A DNA stretch of 64,000 bases from Hyphomicrobium album (GTDB lineage Bacteria; Pseudomonadota; Alphaproteobacteria; Rhizobiales; Hyphomicrobiaceae), in NCBI RefSeq assembly GCF_009708035.1, contig NZ_WMBQ01000001.1, forward strand, positions 310,001-374,000, in the 5' to 3' direction. Below are positions 46,817 to 57,752 of this stretch, in pieces. Position numbers and translations under genes: made by a program. Each line of letters opens with the position of its first letter. The stretch's first letter is position 1. Below the pieces are notes generated by a model. The model saw only the letters and a program-made list of their open reading frames with translations. It did not search any database and had not been told where the DNA came from.

Positions 46817-47614
46817 TCAGCGGATCGCCTTGTCGACGTTAAGAGCAGTATCGAGGCCCAGCGCCGTGCTCAATCCCTTCGCTCCGGTGAGGATCGCCCC
46901 GTCGAGGTCGGCCTCGGCCAGATCGACGCCGGTCAGGTCCGCCCCCGTGAGATCGGCGCGCGAAAGGTCGGCCTTGCGCAGCTTGGCGCCGCGTAAGTTG
47001 GCGCCGCGTAGATTGGCAAAGCGGAGCAGCACATAGCCGAGATCGGCGCCGGAGAGATTGGCGTTGGCGAGGTCGGCGCCGGCGAGCTCCGTCCGCCATA
47101 TGTGCTCGATGAACCCCGTCTTGTTGAACGGCGCGAGCATCGCTCCGGAAAGATCGGCCGCGCGGAAGCTCGAGCGATTGAAGCGGCCGAAGAGGCGCGA
47201 GCGGGCGAGGTTGGCGCCGGCGAAGCTCGGCGCCTCGCTCCGTGGTGCGGCGAGCGTGGAGAAACTCGACGGGCGCAGGAAGCTCGTATCGGAAAGATCG
47301 GCGCCGTCGAAGCGCGCCCCGATGATCACCACGCGGTCGAGCCGCGCCCCGCGCAGATCCGCCTTCGACAGGTCGGCGCGCGTCAGGTCGGCTCCGAACA
47401 TGTTGCTGTTGGCGAGCGTCGCCCCCTTGAAGTCGAGGCCGCTCAGGTCAAGCTCGCGCAAGTCGAGGCCGGAAAGCTGCAAAGGGCGAGTGCGATCCGC
47501 GTGGTGCAGGCGCAGCGTGAGATCGCGGACCGTGACGTCGGCGGCGAAGGTTGCCGCGGCAGACATCAGCATCGTCGCAGCCAAGCCAACGATGCCAGCG
47601 GTCATTCTACGCAT
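46817..47614 (-). CDS. Exported pentapeptide-repeat protein
   Basis: The 265-residue product has a signal peptide (MRRMTAGIVGLAATMLMSAAATFA) and two blocks of A(D/N)LXX-type pentapeptide repeats: about residues 45-105 and 165-240 (ADLTGADLTGVDLAEADL). Such repeats form a right-handed quadrilateral beta-helix. The interior (105-165) is less regular. The role in the periplasm is unknown. It overlaps the start of cinA's end by eight bases and converges on ratA. Confidence 0.88.
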   Translation of the reverse strand: MRRMTAGIVGLAATMLMSAAATFAADVTVRDLTLRLHHADRTRPLQLSGLDLRELDLSGLDFKGATLANSNMFGADLTRADLSKADLRGARLDRVVIIGARFDGADLSDTSFLRPSSFSTLAAPRSEAPSFAGANLARSRLFGRFNRSSFRAADLSGAMLAPFNKTGFIEHIWRTELAGADLANANLSGADLGYVLLRFANLRGANLRGAKLRKADLSRADLTGADLTGVDLAEADLDGAILTGAKGLSTALGLDTALNVDKAIR

Positions 47615-48125
47615 GTCGCAATCCCGGCTTCACGGCGGAGCGCGCCAAGGCGACAGCCTCGCGCACGCTGGCCAAACGCACCTCACGCCGTCCAATATCG
47701 CCGAAACGGCATTCGAGCGCACGCGTCGTCTCGCCCTCGGCCGCGACGGCGAAGTAGACGAGGCCGACCGGCTTCTCCGGGGAGCCGCCATCCGGCCCCG
47801 CAATCCCGGTCACGGACAAGGCGATGTGCGCGGGCGTCCTCGCCAGCGCCCCGTCGGCCATGGCCCGCGCCACCTCGGCGCTGACGGCGCCATGCCGCGC
47901 GATCAACTCCTCAGGTACGCCGAGGAGATCGGTCTTGGCCGCGTTGGAGTAGGTAACGAACCCCCGCTCCACCATGCCGGACGAGCCCGGCACCTCGGTG
48001 AGAAGGCCGGCAAGCAGCCCGCCGGTGCAGCTTTCCGCCGTCACGATGAGCAGCGCATGCCGCTGCAGCTCTGCCAGCAGAGCTTCGGCTTCAGCGTAGA
48101 GATCGGCGGGGAAGAGGCTCGTCAT
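47607..48125 (-). CDS. CinA C-terminal domain protein (NMN amidohydrolase type)
   Basis: The 172-residue protein has TAESCTGGLLAGLLTEVPGSS, FVTYSNAAKTDLLGVP, SVTGIAGPDGG and KPVGLVYFA, the PncC/CinA-C signature. Such enzymes deamidate nicotinamide mononucleotide in NAD salvage. ATG 48125 is chosen because the conserved domain starts there; 24 more residues upstream look unconserved. Confidence 0.9.
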   Translation of the reverse strand: MTSLFPADLYAEAEALLAELQRHALLIVTAESCTGGLLAGLLTEVPGSSGMVERGFVTYSNAAKTDLLGVPEELIARHGAVSAEVARAMADGALARTPAHIALSVTGIAGPDGGSPEKPVGLVYFAVAAEGETTRALECRFGDIGRREVRLASVREAVALARSAVKPGLRHA

Positions 48126-48203
48126 GGACCTTAGAAATGAATTCGGGGGCGCCGACGGCACCCCCGAATATAGTCCTAGAGCCACGTGAGCCGTCAAATA
48201 GGC

Positions 48204-48692
48204 TCAGGCGGGAACCAGCTTCTCGGCCTGGTGCAGCAGATTGTCGAGCGTGTTGCGGCTCTCCGCGCCCATGACCGTGAAGGCGCGCTTCTGTGCGTCC
48301 TGCCAGACCGGGAACGCTTCCTTGAGGATCGCCTGCCCCTTGGGGGTCAAATGCAGGCCGCGACCGCGGCGACCCGCCGGCGGATCCATGTTGATGTGAC
48401 CCAGCGCCAGGAGGCGCTTCAGGTTGCGCGACAGCGTCGATTTCTCGATGTCGAGCTCGTGGCCGATCTCGACGGCCGTGATCGCGTCACGTGCCGCGAG
48501 CTGTGCCAGCAGCGTGTATTGGCTAGCGGTGATGCCTAGCGGGCGCATGGCATCGTCGTAGACGCGGGTCACGATGCGCGACAGCTGGCGCACACGCGTG
48601 GCAAGACAGGCGTTCGCCGTTGTTTCGGCGATGTCGGAAATGCTCGCGGTCTCGACCGGCTTGCGCTCCAACGTATTGGTCATCAGGTTCAT
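48204..48692 (-). CDS. MarR-family transcriptional regulator
   Basis: The 162-residue protein has a winged helix with LGITASQYTLLAQLAARDAITAVEIGHELDIEKSTLSRNLKRLLALGHI and the wing PPAGRRGRGLHLTPKG. The effector and targets are unknown. It sits between ispDF and cinA, both on the same strand. The start may be three residues later (48683). Confidence 0.88.
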   Translation of the reverse strand: MNLMTNTLERKPVETASISDIAETTANACLATRVRQLSRIVTRVYDDAMRPLGITASQYTLLAQLAARDAITAVEIGHELDIEKSTLSRNLKRLLALGHINMDPPAGRRGRGLHLTPKGQAILKEAFPVWQDAQKRAFTVMGAESRNTLDNLLHQAEKLVPA

Positions 48693-48797
48693 AGCGGCCC
48701 CCGAGGCTCGTGGTCATACAACCACCTCAGGCCTTGATGCCGCGATTCTGTCGCAGGGGTCAAATGACCGACACAACTCGGCGCCGGGCCCCGGATT

Positions 48798-49982
48798 TCA
48801 GGCCGGCAGGAGGACCGTGGCGCTCGCCATCGCGGCGATTCCCTCGCCCCGGCCGATGAAGCCCAGGCCTTCCATCGTCGTCGCTTTGATGCCGACGCGC
48901 TCAGCGCCGATACCCAGGATGCCGCCGATGGCGTCGCGCATGGCTTCGCGGTGCGGACCGATCTTCGGCGCCTCGCACAGCAACGTCACATCGACGTTGA
49001 CGATGCGGCCGTTGAGCTTGCGCACGCGCGCGGCGGCGTCGGCGAGGAAAATGCGCGAGGCGGCACCGCGCCATTGCGGGTCGCTCGGCGGGAAGTGCTG
49101 GCCGATGTCGCCGTCGCCGATCGCGCCGAGAATGGCGTCGGTGAGTGCATGCAACCCGACATCGGCGTCGGAATGACCCTCAAGGCGATGCGTGTGGGCG
49201 ATTTTCACGCCGCACAGCCAGACGTGATCGCCGGCGGCGAAGCGGTGCACGTCGAAACCAGTGCCGTTGCGTGGCTCCAATAGCGCCGCTGCGCGCGCGA
49301 GCAGCCGCTCCGCAAGTTCGATGTCATCTGCCGTCGTCAGCTTCATGTTGCGCGCCGAGCTGGCGACGAGCTTCACCGGCAGTCCCGCCCACTCGGCGAG
49401 GCCCGCATCGTCGGTAAAGTCGGAGCGGCCCTCGGCAATCGCGCGCCGATGCGCTTCGAGGATCACGTCGTAGCGGAACGCCTGCGGTGTCTGCGCCCGC
49501 CACAGCCCGGCGCGATCGACCGTGCGCGAAATGGTGCCGTCGGCGGCTGCCTGCTTCAGCGTGTCGCTGACGGGCTCGGCGGCGATCGCTCCGGCACTTG
49601 TGTCGAGCGCCGCGACGAGATCGTCGACCAGTTCGGCGGTGAGGAAGGGGCGCGCCGCGTCGTGAATCAGGACGCGGTCGGGGGACGCGGACCCCAGCGC
49701 TTCGAGACCGGCCAGCACCGACGCTTGGCGGGTCGCTCCGCCCGGCACCGGGGGCCGCAGGCGGCCCTCGAAGGGCGCCGCGGCAGCCTGATAAAACTCA
49801 GCATCCTCAGGGTTGTAGACGACAACGGCGGTGTTCACTCGTGGGTGGCCGGTCAGGGTGCGCAGCGAGTAGGCAAGCACCGGGGTGCCCCCCAACGGCA
49901 GGTATTGCTTCGGCGTGCCGCTGCCGCCCTTGACCCGCGTTCCGCGGCCGGCCGCCACGATCACCGCCGCCGTCGTCACCAT
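48798..49982 (-). CDS. ispDF: Bifunctional IspD/IspF
   Basis: The fused enzyme carries out two steps of the non-mevalonate isoprenoid pathway: cytidylyltransferase (IspD, about 1-230: AAVIVAAGRGTR, GTPKQY, VLIHDAARPF) and MECDP synthase (IspF, about 235-394: NGTGFDVHRF, GHSDADVGLHALTDAILGA). The 394-residue length suits the fusion found in many alphaproteobacteria. ATG 49982 follows GAAGGG by 7 bp. Confidence 0.95.
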   Translation of the reverse strand: MVTTAAVIVAAGRGTRVKGGSGTPKQYLPLGGTPVLAYSLRTLTGHPRVNTAVVVYNPEDAEFYQAAAAPFEGRLRPPVPGGATRQASVLAGLEALGSASPDRVLIHDAARPFLTAELVDDLVAALDTSAGAIAAEPVSDTLKQAAADGTISRTVDRAGLWRAQTPQAFRYDVILEAHRRAIAEGRSDFTDDAGLAEWAGLPVKLVASSARNMKLTTADDIELAERLLARAAALLEPRNGTGFDVHRFAAGDHVWLCGVKIAHTHRLEGHSDADVGLHALTDAILGAIGDGDIGQHFPPSDPQWRGAASRIFLADAAARVRKLNGRIVNVDVTLLCEAPKIGPHREAMRDAIGGILGIGAERVGIKATTMEGLGFIGRGEGIAAMASATVLLPA

Positions 49983-50148
49983 TGTCGCACCCTTCGGAAA
50001 AACTCGGCCCTGCTTAGCCAGATTGGCCATCGACGGCAATTGTGGACGGGCTTGTTCGCGCTTGCGAAAGAAGGCGCGACCCCCTATTCTGCACAAATCA
50101 AGGGCACCGTTTCACATTGCCTAAATAGTGAGCAGGTCAGCTGTCGCG

Positions 50149-51192
50149 ATGACGTCGAAGACCGACGCACTCACCATCGGGGGATATAGCGCACCCAACC
50201 GGGTTCTCCTGGCGCCCATGTCGGGCGTCACCGACCTGCCGTTCCGGCGCCTCGCGCATCGTCTGGGCGCTGGCCTCGTCGTCTCCGAGATGGTGGCGAG
50301 CGAGGAGCTGGTGCGCCAGCGCGCCGACGTCCTACGCCGCGCCGAAGGGCGGGAGCTGCAACCTTTTGTAATCCAGCTTGTCGGGCGTGAGGCGCAGTGG
50401 ATGGCCGAGGGCGCCCGCATCGTCGAAGGTATGGGCGCCGACATCATCGACATCAACATGGGCTGTCCGGCGCGCGAGGTCACCGGCAAGCTGTCGGGTA
50501 GCGCGCTGATGCGCGATCTCGATCACGCGCTGTCGCTCATCGAGGCCGTTGTGCGCGCCGTACGCGTGCCCGTGACGCTCAAGATGCGCCTCGGTTGGGA
50601 CGACAAGAGCCGCAACGCCGCCGAGCTCGCTCGCCGCGCCGAGAGCGCCGGCGTCAAGATGATCACCGTGCACGGTCGCACGCGCTGCCAGTTCTTCAAG
50701 GGCGCCGCCGACTGGAAGGCGGTGCGCGAGGTGAGCCAAGCCGTCTCAATTCCCGTCATCGTCAACGGCGACATCGCATCGGCCAAGGACGCCGCCGCGG
50801 CGCTCGACGCTTCGGGCGCCACCGGCGTCATGGTCGGCCGCGGCGCCTACGGCGCGCCCTGGCTGCCGGGTCGCATCGCCGCGTTCCTATCGCGTGGCAC
50901 GCCGCCGACAGCGCCTCCGCTCGACGAGCAGGCGAGCATCGCCACCGAGCACGTCGAAGCCATGCTGAGCCACTATGGCGCCGACCTCGGCCTGCGCAAT
51001 GCGCGCAAGCACATCGGCTGGTACCTGGAGACGAGTGGCCGCGCGGTGGACGTCGTCAAGGCGTGGCGCCGCCAACTGTGCACCGAGAGCAGTCCGGCGC
51101 GCGTGCTGCATGGCCTGAAGGCATTCTATGCCGACGCGCAGGAGAAGAAGGCATTCTATGCCGACGCGCAGGAGAAGGAGGCGGCCGCATGA
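50149..51192 (+). CDS. dusB: tRNA-dihydrouridine synthase DusB
   Basis: DusB reduces uridines in the tRNA D-loop. The 347-residue protein has [15 protein letters not shown], the catalytic cysteine in [19 protein letters not shown] (C106), VNGDI and [12 protein letters not shown] 50149 is preferred; a GTG at 50128 would add seven residues. Its end carries a perfect 30-bp duplication ([10 protein letters not shown] twice). The stop overlaps ntrB (ATGA), the classical nifR3-ntrB arrangement. Confidence 0.94.
   Translation: MTSKTDALTIGGYSAPNRVLLAPMSGVTDLPFRRLAHRLGAGLVVSEMVASEELVRQRADVLRRAEGRELQPFVIQLVGREAQWMAEGARIVEGMGADIIDINMGCPAREVTGKLSGSALMRDLDHALSLIEAVVRAVRVPVTLKMRLGWDDKSRNAAELARRAESAGVKMITVHGRTRCQFFKGAADWKAVREVSQAVSIPVIVNGDIASAKDAAAALDASGATGVMVGRGAYGAPWLPGRIAAFLSRGTPPTAPPLDEQASIATEHVEAMLSHYGADLGLRNARKHIGWYLETSGRAVDVVKAWRRQLCTESSPARVLHGLKAFYADAQEKKAFYADAQEKEAAA
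51118..51177. repeat. Perfect 30-bp tandem repeat in dusB
   Basis: Two identical 30-bp units (51118-51147 and 51148-51177) encode the ten residues [10 protein letters not shown] twice. The duplication keeps the frame and ends 12 bases before the ntrB start. Confidence 0.95.
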
Positions 51193-52340
51193 CCAAGACT
51201 GCTACCGCCACGCGTCCCGCCGCGCCGAGCCGCCGCCCCGTCGAGCATGATCTGCTGCTCGCCGCACTGCCGCATCCGATCATCGTGCTCGGTGAAGAAA
51301 ACCGCATCGTCTACGCCAACTCGGCGGCGGAAGCCTTCCTGTCGAGCGGCGTCGCACTCCTGAAGCGCATCAAGCTCGAAGAGATCGTCGCCTTCGGCTG
51401 CCCGCTGCTCGGCCTCGTCGAGCAGGTGCGCAGCTCCGGGTCCACGGTGAACGAGTACGGCATCGAGGTGTCCGGGCCCAAATTCCAGACGCCCAAGCTC
51501 GTCGACGTGTACGGCGGAGCGATGCCCGACAATCCAGAGCTCGTCGTGCTCATGTTGCAGCAGCGGAACATGGCGCAGATGATCGAGCGCCAGCTCACCC
51601 ATCGGGCCGCGGCGCGCTCCGTCTCGGGCCTCGCCGCCGTCCTCGCGCACGAGATCAAGAACCCGCTGTCGGGCATCCGCGGCGCTGCTCAGTTGCTCGA
51701 GCAGGGCATCACCGACGCCGACCGCTCGCTCACCCAGCTCATTTGTTCCGAGACCGACCGCATCCGTAACCTCGTCGACCGGATGGAAGTGTTCGGCGAC
51801 GAGCGCCCGCTGGTGAAGGAGCCGGTCAACATCCATGACGTGCTCGACCACGTGCGCCGGCTGTGCGAGTCGGGCTTCGGCCGCGGCATCCGCTTCATCG
51901 AGGACTACGATCCATCCCTGCCGCCCGTCTCTGGAAATCGCGACAAGCTCGTGCAGGCCATCCTCAACCTCGTGAAGAACGCCGTCGAGGCGATCGGCGA
52001 GAACAAGGCGCAAGGGCGCGTCGTCATTCAGACATCGTTCCGTCCCGGCGTCCGTCTGTCGGTGCAAGGCTCCGACATGCGCATCAGCCTGCCGCTGATG
52101 ATCCAGATCGAGGACAACGGCTCCGGCGTCCCCGACCACCTGAAAGAGCATCTGTTCGACCCGTTCGTCACCACCAAACCCTATGGCACCGGGCTCGGGC
52201 TCGCGCTCGTCGCCAAGATCATCAATGACCATGGGGGAATCATCGAGCTCGACAGCGAGCCAAAGCGCACCGTCTTCCGCGTCCTGCTGCCCATGCAGGA
52301 TCGTGCATCCACCCAGAATTCCCGCTCGAGCCCGAGGTAG
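51189..52340 (+). CDS. ntrB: Nitrogen regulation sensor kinase NtrB
   Basis: NtrB phosphorylates or dephosphorylates NtrC according to PII (GlnB) status. The 383-residue soluble protein has an N-terminal PAS domain (about 20-125), the phosphorylated histidine in [13 protein letters not shown] (H154), and the ATPase motifs [17 protein letters not shown] and GTGLGLALV. The start ATG overlaps the dusB stop. ntrC follows after three bases. Confidence 0.94.
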   Translation: MTKTATATRPAAPSRRPVEHDLLLAALPHPIIVLGEENRIVYANSAAEAFLSSGVALLKRIKLEEIVAFGCPLLGLVEQVRSSGSTVNEYGIEVSGPKFQTPKLVDVYGGAMPDNPELVVLMLQQRNMAQMIERQLTHRAAARSVSGLAAVLAHEIKNPLSGIRGAAQLLEQGITDADRSLTQLICSETDRIRNLVDRMEVFGDERPLVKEPVNIHDVLDHVRRLCESGFGRGIRFIEDYDPSLPPVSGNRDKLVQAILNLVKNAVEAIGENKAQGRVVIQTSFRPGVRLSVQGSDMRISLPLMIQIEDNGSGVPDHLKEHLFDPFVTTKPYGTGLGLALVAKIINDHGGIIELDSEPKRTVFRVLLPMQDRASTQNSRSSPR

Positions 52341-52343
52341 GCC

Positions 52344-53792
<1,449 letters not shown>

Positions 53793-53889
53793 TGCGGCGC
53801 GTTCTCCCCTTGGAATCCCAGGGCAATCTCGAAACCGGCTTGCGCCAGTGCGCAGCTGGCGTTACCTATTGGCCACGTCGCGAAAATGT

Positions 53890-53911
53890 CACAGTCACTT
53901 GATGTGATGTG
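53890..53911. promoter_or_regulatory. Imperfect dyad upstream of ntrY
   Basis: CAC-AG-TCAC is mirrored by GTGA-T-GTG around a 5-base centre, 39 bp before the ntrY start. It could be a regulator site in the 157-bp ntrC-ntrY gap. The evidence is symmetry and position only. Confidence 0.25.
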
Positions 53912-53949
53912 TTCTCGCAACGGCCGCGGATCGATTTCGGCGGCGACCA

Positions 53950-56295
53950 ATGAACCCGGCCTCCCCCGGCCGCCACCATTTCGAAAGTGTGCTGATGCCG
54001 GCCGTGCAGGTTGCACCGCAGCGAGGCTATAGCTTGGAAGAGGGCTCGTCCGCCCTCAATCCGAGCGACCGCGCCTTTTGGATCGGCCTCTGCCTGGTGC
54101 TGCTGTCGCTCGTCTCGGCGTTCGCGACCTACATTATCCTCACCGGCCTGTCGCCCATCGCCCCGCGCAACGAGGTGGTGCTCACCGTCCTCTTCCTGAA
54201 CGTCGTGCTGATCGTTGCGATGATTGTCCTGCTGACGCGGCAGATCATCGGCTTGGCGCGCGCCTGGAAGCAGCGGACGCCCGGCGCACGGCTGCACATC
54301 CGCATCGTCGCTCTGTTCTCGATCATCGCGGCGCTGCCGACGCTGCTCCTCGCCATCGGCGCGACCGTCACCTTCGCGCGCTCGCTCGACGGGTGGTTCG
54401 CAACGAGCACCCGCGCCATCGTGCTGTCGTCGCGCGACGTCGCCAACGCCTATCTCGACGAGCATGGGCAGGTGATCCGCACCGACATCGTCAACATGGC
54501 GCGCGATCTCGACATGGCGGCCGGCTCGGTAGCCGGCGACCCGGGGCGGTTGCAGCGCCTGGTCATGGTGCAGGCGGGTCTTCGCGACCTGCCGTCCGCC
54601 TACATCATCGACGGCGAGGGCGTGCCGGTCATCGAAACGAGTGCTGACAACCAGCTCCCCTACATCGTGCCGCCGTTGAGTGCGCTGGCGCAAGCCGCGA
54701 CGGGCCAGGTGGCGCTTCTGGAACCAAGTTCGCGCACCTTTCGCGTCGGGGCAGTGGCGCGGCTCGAGAATTATCCGGGCAAATACCTCTACGTGACCCG
54801 CAAGGTCAGTCCGAAGGTCATCGAGCATCTGCAGCTGACGGCGCAGAACGTCGACGAGTTCAACCGGCTGCGCAAAGCGCGCGGCGGCCTCAAGATCGCG
54901 CACGGCCTGATGTACCTGATGATCTCGATGACGGCGCTGCTTGCCGCCATCTGGATCGGCCTGTGGTTCGCCGGCCGCTTCGTGGCGCCCATCCGGCGCC
55001 TCATCGGCGCCGCCCAGGAGGTCTCTACCGGCAACCTCCACATCGAGCTGCCCGAGAAGCGCGGCGAGGGAGACCTGCGCCGCCTGTCGCAGACCTTCAA
55101 CACCATGACGCGGGAGCTGAAGAACCAGCGCGACGCGCTCGTCACCGCCAACGAGCAGCTGATGGAGCGCCGCCAGTTCATGGAAGCGGTGCTGTCGGGG
55201 GTCTCGGCCGGAGTCATCGGTCTCGATAGCCAGGACCGCATCACGCTCGTGAGCCGCTCAGCCATCAACCTGTTGGGCCTTAGCGAAACCGACCTTGTCG
55301 ACAAGAAGCTCAAGGATGCCATCCCCGCGTTCGCCAACGTCCTCGATGAGCGCGAGGAGCACACGCTCAAGCAGCGCTCGCAGGAGGAGGTGACGGTCTT
55401 CGTCAACGGCGAGGAGCGCACCTTCGCCGTGATAGCGACGCGGGAGCGCGCCACCGGCGGCGACGTCGGCTCGGTAGTCACCTTCGACGACGTGACCGAT
55501 CTCGTCGTCGCCCAGCGCACCGCCGCCTGGGCCGACGTGGCGCGGCGCATCGCGCACGAGATCAAGAATCCGCTCACGCCGATACAACTCTCCGCCGAGC
55601 GGCTGCGGCGCAAATACTCCAAGAACATCACCCACGATCGCGAGACGTTCGACCGCCTCACACTGACCATCGAGCGGCAAGTCACCGACTTGAAGACGAT
55701 GGTCGACGAGTTCGCCGAGTTCGCGCGCATGCCCAAGCCCGAGATGGCGCCGAACGACCTGCGCCACGCGGTGCAGGAGCCTGTCGTCCTGTTCCGCGAG
55801 GGGCATCCGGAGATCCACTACGAGCTGCGTATCCCCGACAAGCCGCTGATGATGTCGCTCGACCGGCGGCTCATCACCCGCGCCGTCACCAACCTGGTCA
55901 AGAACGCCAGCGAAGCGGTGGAGGCGGCGCGCGAGGCCTCGCTCAAGGAAGACCCGAACTGGAAGGGCCGCATCGAAACCATCGTCACGCCGCAGTCGGA
56001 TCGCGTGACCATCGAGGTCATCGACAACGGCACCGGCCTGCCGAAACAGAACCGCGCGCGGCTGCTGGAGCCGTACGTCACCACCAAAGGGCACAAGGGC
56101 ACGGGTCTCGGCCTCGCCATGGTGCTGAAGATCACCGAGCAGCACGGCGGCACCCTCGTTCTCGAGGATGCGCCGCCGGCACCGGGGCGCGCGCACGGCG
56201 CGCTGGTGCGCATCACGCTGCCACTCGTTCACGGACAGGGGCCGGTTCGCCCCGTCACACCGCATCAAGAGACTGAACAAGCCGTGGCCCACTAG
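53950..56295 (+). CDS. ntrY: Membrane sensor kinase NtrY
   Basis: The 781-residue inner-membrane kinase has about four membrane segments (first three within residues 35-150; the last at about 318-345), a HAMP segment, a PAS domain, the phosphorylated histidine in [19 protein letters not shown] (H536), and ATPase motifs NLVKNASEA, DNGTGLP and GTGLGLAMV. NtrY signals nitrogen or redox state to NtrX. Its periplasmic loop lies between about residues 150 and 318. Confidence 0.94.
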   Translation: MNPASPGRHHFESVLMPAVQVAPQRGYSLEEGSSALNPSDRAFWIGLCLVLLSLVSAFATYIILTGLSPIAPRNEVVLTVLFLNVVLIVAMIVLLTRQIIGLARAWKQRTPGARLHIRIVALFSIIAALPTLLLAIGATVTFARSLDGWFATSTRAIVLSSRDVANAYLDEHGQVIRTDIVNMARDLDMAAGSVAGDPGRLQRLVMVQAGLRDLPSAYIIDGEGVPVIETSADNQLPYIVPPLSALAQAATGQVALLEPSSRTFRVGAVARLENYPGKYLYVTRKVSPKVIEHLQLTAQNVDEFNRLRKARGGLKIAHGLMYLMISMTALLAAIWIGLWFAGRFVAPIRRLIGAAQEVSTGNLHIELPEKRGEGDLRRLSQTFNTMTRELKNQRDALVTANEQLMERRQFMEAVLSGVSAGVIGLDSQDRITLVSRSAINLLGLSETDLVDKKLKDAIPAFANVLDEREEHTLKQRSQEEVTVFVNGEERTFAVIATRERATGGDVGSVVTFDDVTDLVVAQRTAAWADVARRIAHEIKNPLTPIQLSAERLRRKYSKNITHDRETFDRLTLTIERQVTDLKTMVDEFAEFARMPKPEMAPNDLRHAVQEPVVLFREGHPEIHYELRIPDKPLMMSLDRRLITRAVTNLVKNASEAVEAAREASLKEDPNWKGRIETIVTPQSDRVTIEVIDNGTGLPKQNRARLLEPYVTTKGHKGTGLGLAMVLKITEQHGGTLVLEDAPPAPGRAHGALVRITLPLVHGQGPVRPVTPHQETEQAVAH

Positions 56296-56330
56296 GCCCG
56301 ACGAATTCCTGCTGAAGGGAGCTTTGAGAG

Positions 56331-57731
56331 ATGGCTGCAGACATCCTGATCGTTGACGATGAGGCCGACATCCGTGACCTCGTCGCCGGCATCCTCGAGG
56401 ACGAGGGACATAGCGCACGCCTGGCTCGCGACAGCGACGAGGCGCTGAAGGCGATCGAGGAGCGGCGCCCGCACCTCGTCGTGCTCGATATCTGGCTGCA
56501 GGGCAGCCGCCTCGATGGGCTCGAGGTGCTGTCCTACATCAAGCGGACCTATCCCGATCTGCCGGTGGTGATCATTTCCGGTCACGGCAACATCGAGACC
56601 GCCGTCACCGCCATCAAGCGCGGCGCCTACGACTACATCGAGAAGCCTTTCAAGGCCGACCGACTGATCCTCGTTACCCTGCGTGCGCTCGAAGCCTCGC
56701 AGTTGAAGCGCGAGGTGAAGGAGCTGCGCGAGCGCTCGACGTTCTCGGCCGAGATGGTCGGCAAGTCGCCGGCGATCAACCAGCTGCGCAACGCGCTCGA
56801 TCGCGTGGCGCCGACCAACAGCCGCATCCTCATTCGCGGCGCCTCGGGCGCCGGCAAGGAGCTGGCGGCGCGCGTCATCCACATGAAGTCGGCGCGCGCC
56901 GAAGGGCCGTTCGTCGTGCTGAACGCGGCGGCGATGGCGCCCGACCGCGTCGAGGAGGAGCTGTTCGGCACCGAGGATCGCACCGGCGGCGGCCCGCGCA
57001 AGGTCGGCGCGCTGGAGGAGAGCCACGGCGGCACCCTCTACATCGACGAAGTCGCCGACATGCCGGTCGAGACGCAGGGCAAGGTGCTGCGCGTGCTCGT
57101 CGAGCAGAAGTTCCTCCGCCTCGGCGGCAGCCAGAAGGTGGCGGTCGACGTGCGCATCATCTCCTCGACCAGCCGCGATCTCGAGCGCGAGATCCAGGAG
57201 GGCCGCTTCCGCGAGGACTTGTACCACCGCCTCAACGTGGTGCCGCTGCGCGTGCCCGGCCTCGCCGAGCGCCGCGAGGATATTCCCGACCTCATCCAGT
57301 TCTTCGTGGGCCAGCTCTCCAGTGCCTCTGGTCTCGCGCCGCGTCGCATCGGCGAGGACGCTATCGCCGTGCTGCAGGCGCACGACTGGCCCGGAAACGT
57401 GCGCGAGCTGCGTAACAATATCGAGCGGCTGATGATCCTCGCCGGCGGCGATCCGACGACGGTGATCACCGCCGAGATGCTGCCGGAGGAGATCGGCTCC
57501 AACGTGCCGCTGCCGGTCAACGGCGGTGCCGAGCACCTGATGTCGCTGCCGCTGCGCGAGGCGCGCGAAATCTTCGAGCGCGAGTACCTCCTGGCGCAGA
57601 TCAACCGCTTCGGCGGCAACATCTCGCGCACGGCGGAGTTCGTCGGCATGGAACGCTCGGCACTGCACCGCAAGCTGCGCGCGCTGGGCGTCTCGTCCGA
57701 GCACCGCGGCATGGAAATCCGCCAGGCCTAA
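56331..57731 (+). CDS. ntrX: Response regulator NtrX
   Basis: NtrX is the partner of NtrY. The 466-residue protein has a receiver domain with D53, an AAA+ domain with Walker A GASGAGKEL, and a C-terminal Fis-type HTH (ISRTAEFVGMERSALHRKLR). The sigma-54-contact GAFTGA loop is replaced by LFGTEDRTGGGPRKVGAL, so activation through sigma-54 is not expected. GAAGGGAG precedes the ATG. Confidence 0.94.
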   Translation: MAADILIVDDEADIRDLVAGILEDEGHSARLARDSDEALKAIEERRPHLVVLDIWLQGSRLDGLEVLSYIKRTYPDLPVVIISGHGNIETAVTAIKRGAYDYIEKPFKADRLILVTLRALEASQLKREVKELRERSTFSAEMVGKSPAINQLRNALDRVAPTNSRILIRGASGAGKELAARVIHMKSARAEGPFVVLNAAAMAPDRVEEELFGTEDRTGGGPRKVGALEESHGGTLYIDEVADMPVETQGKVLRVLVEQKFLRLGGSQKVAVDVRIISSTSRDLEREIQEGRFREDLYHRLNVVPLRVPGLAERREDIPDLIQFFVGQLSSASGLAPRRIGEDAIAVLQAHDWPGNVRELRNNIERLMILAGGDPTTVITAEMLPEEIGSNVPLPVNGGAEHLMSLPLREAREIFEREYLLAQINRFGGNISRTAEFVGMERSALHRKLRALGVSSEHRGMEIRQA

Positions 57732-57752
57732 TCTCATGCACGCGGGGATCAG

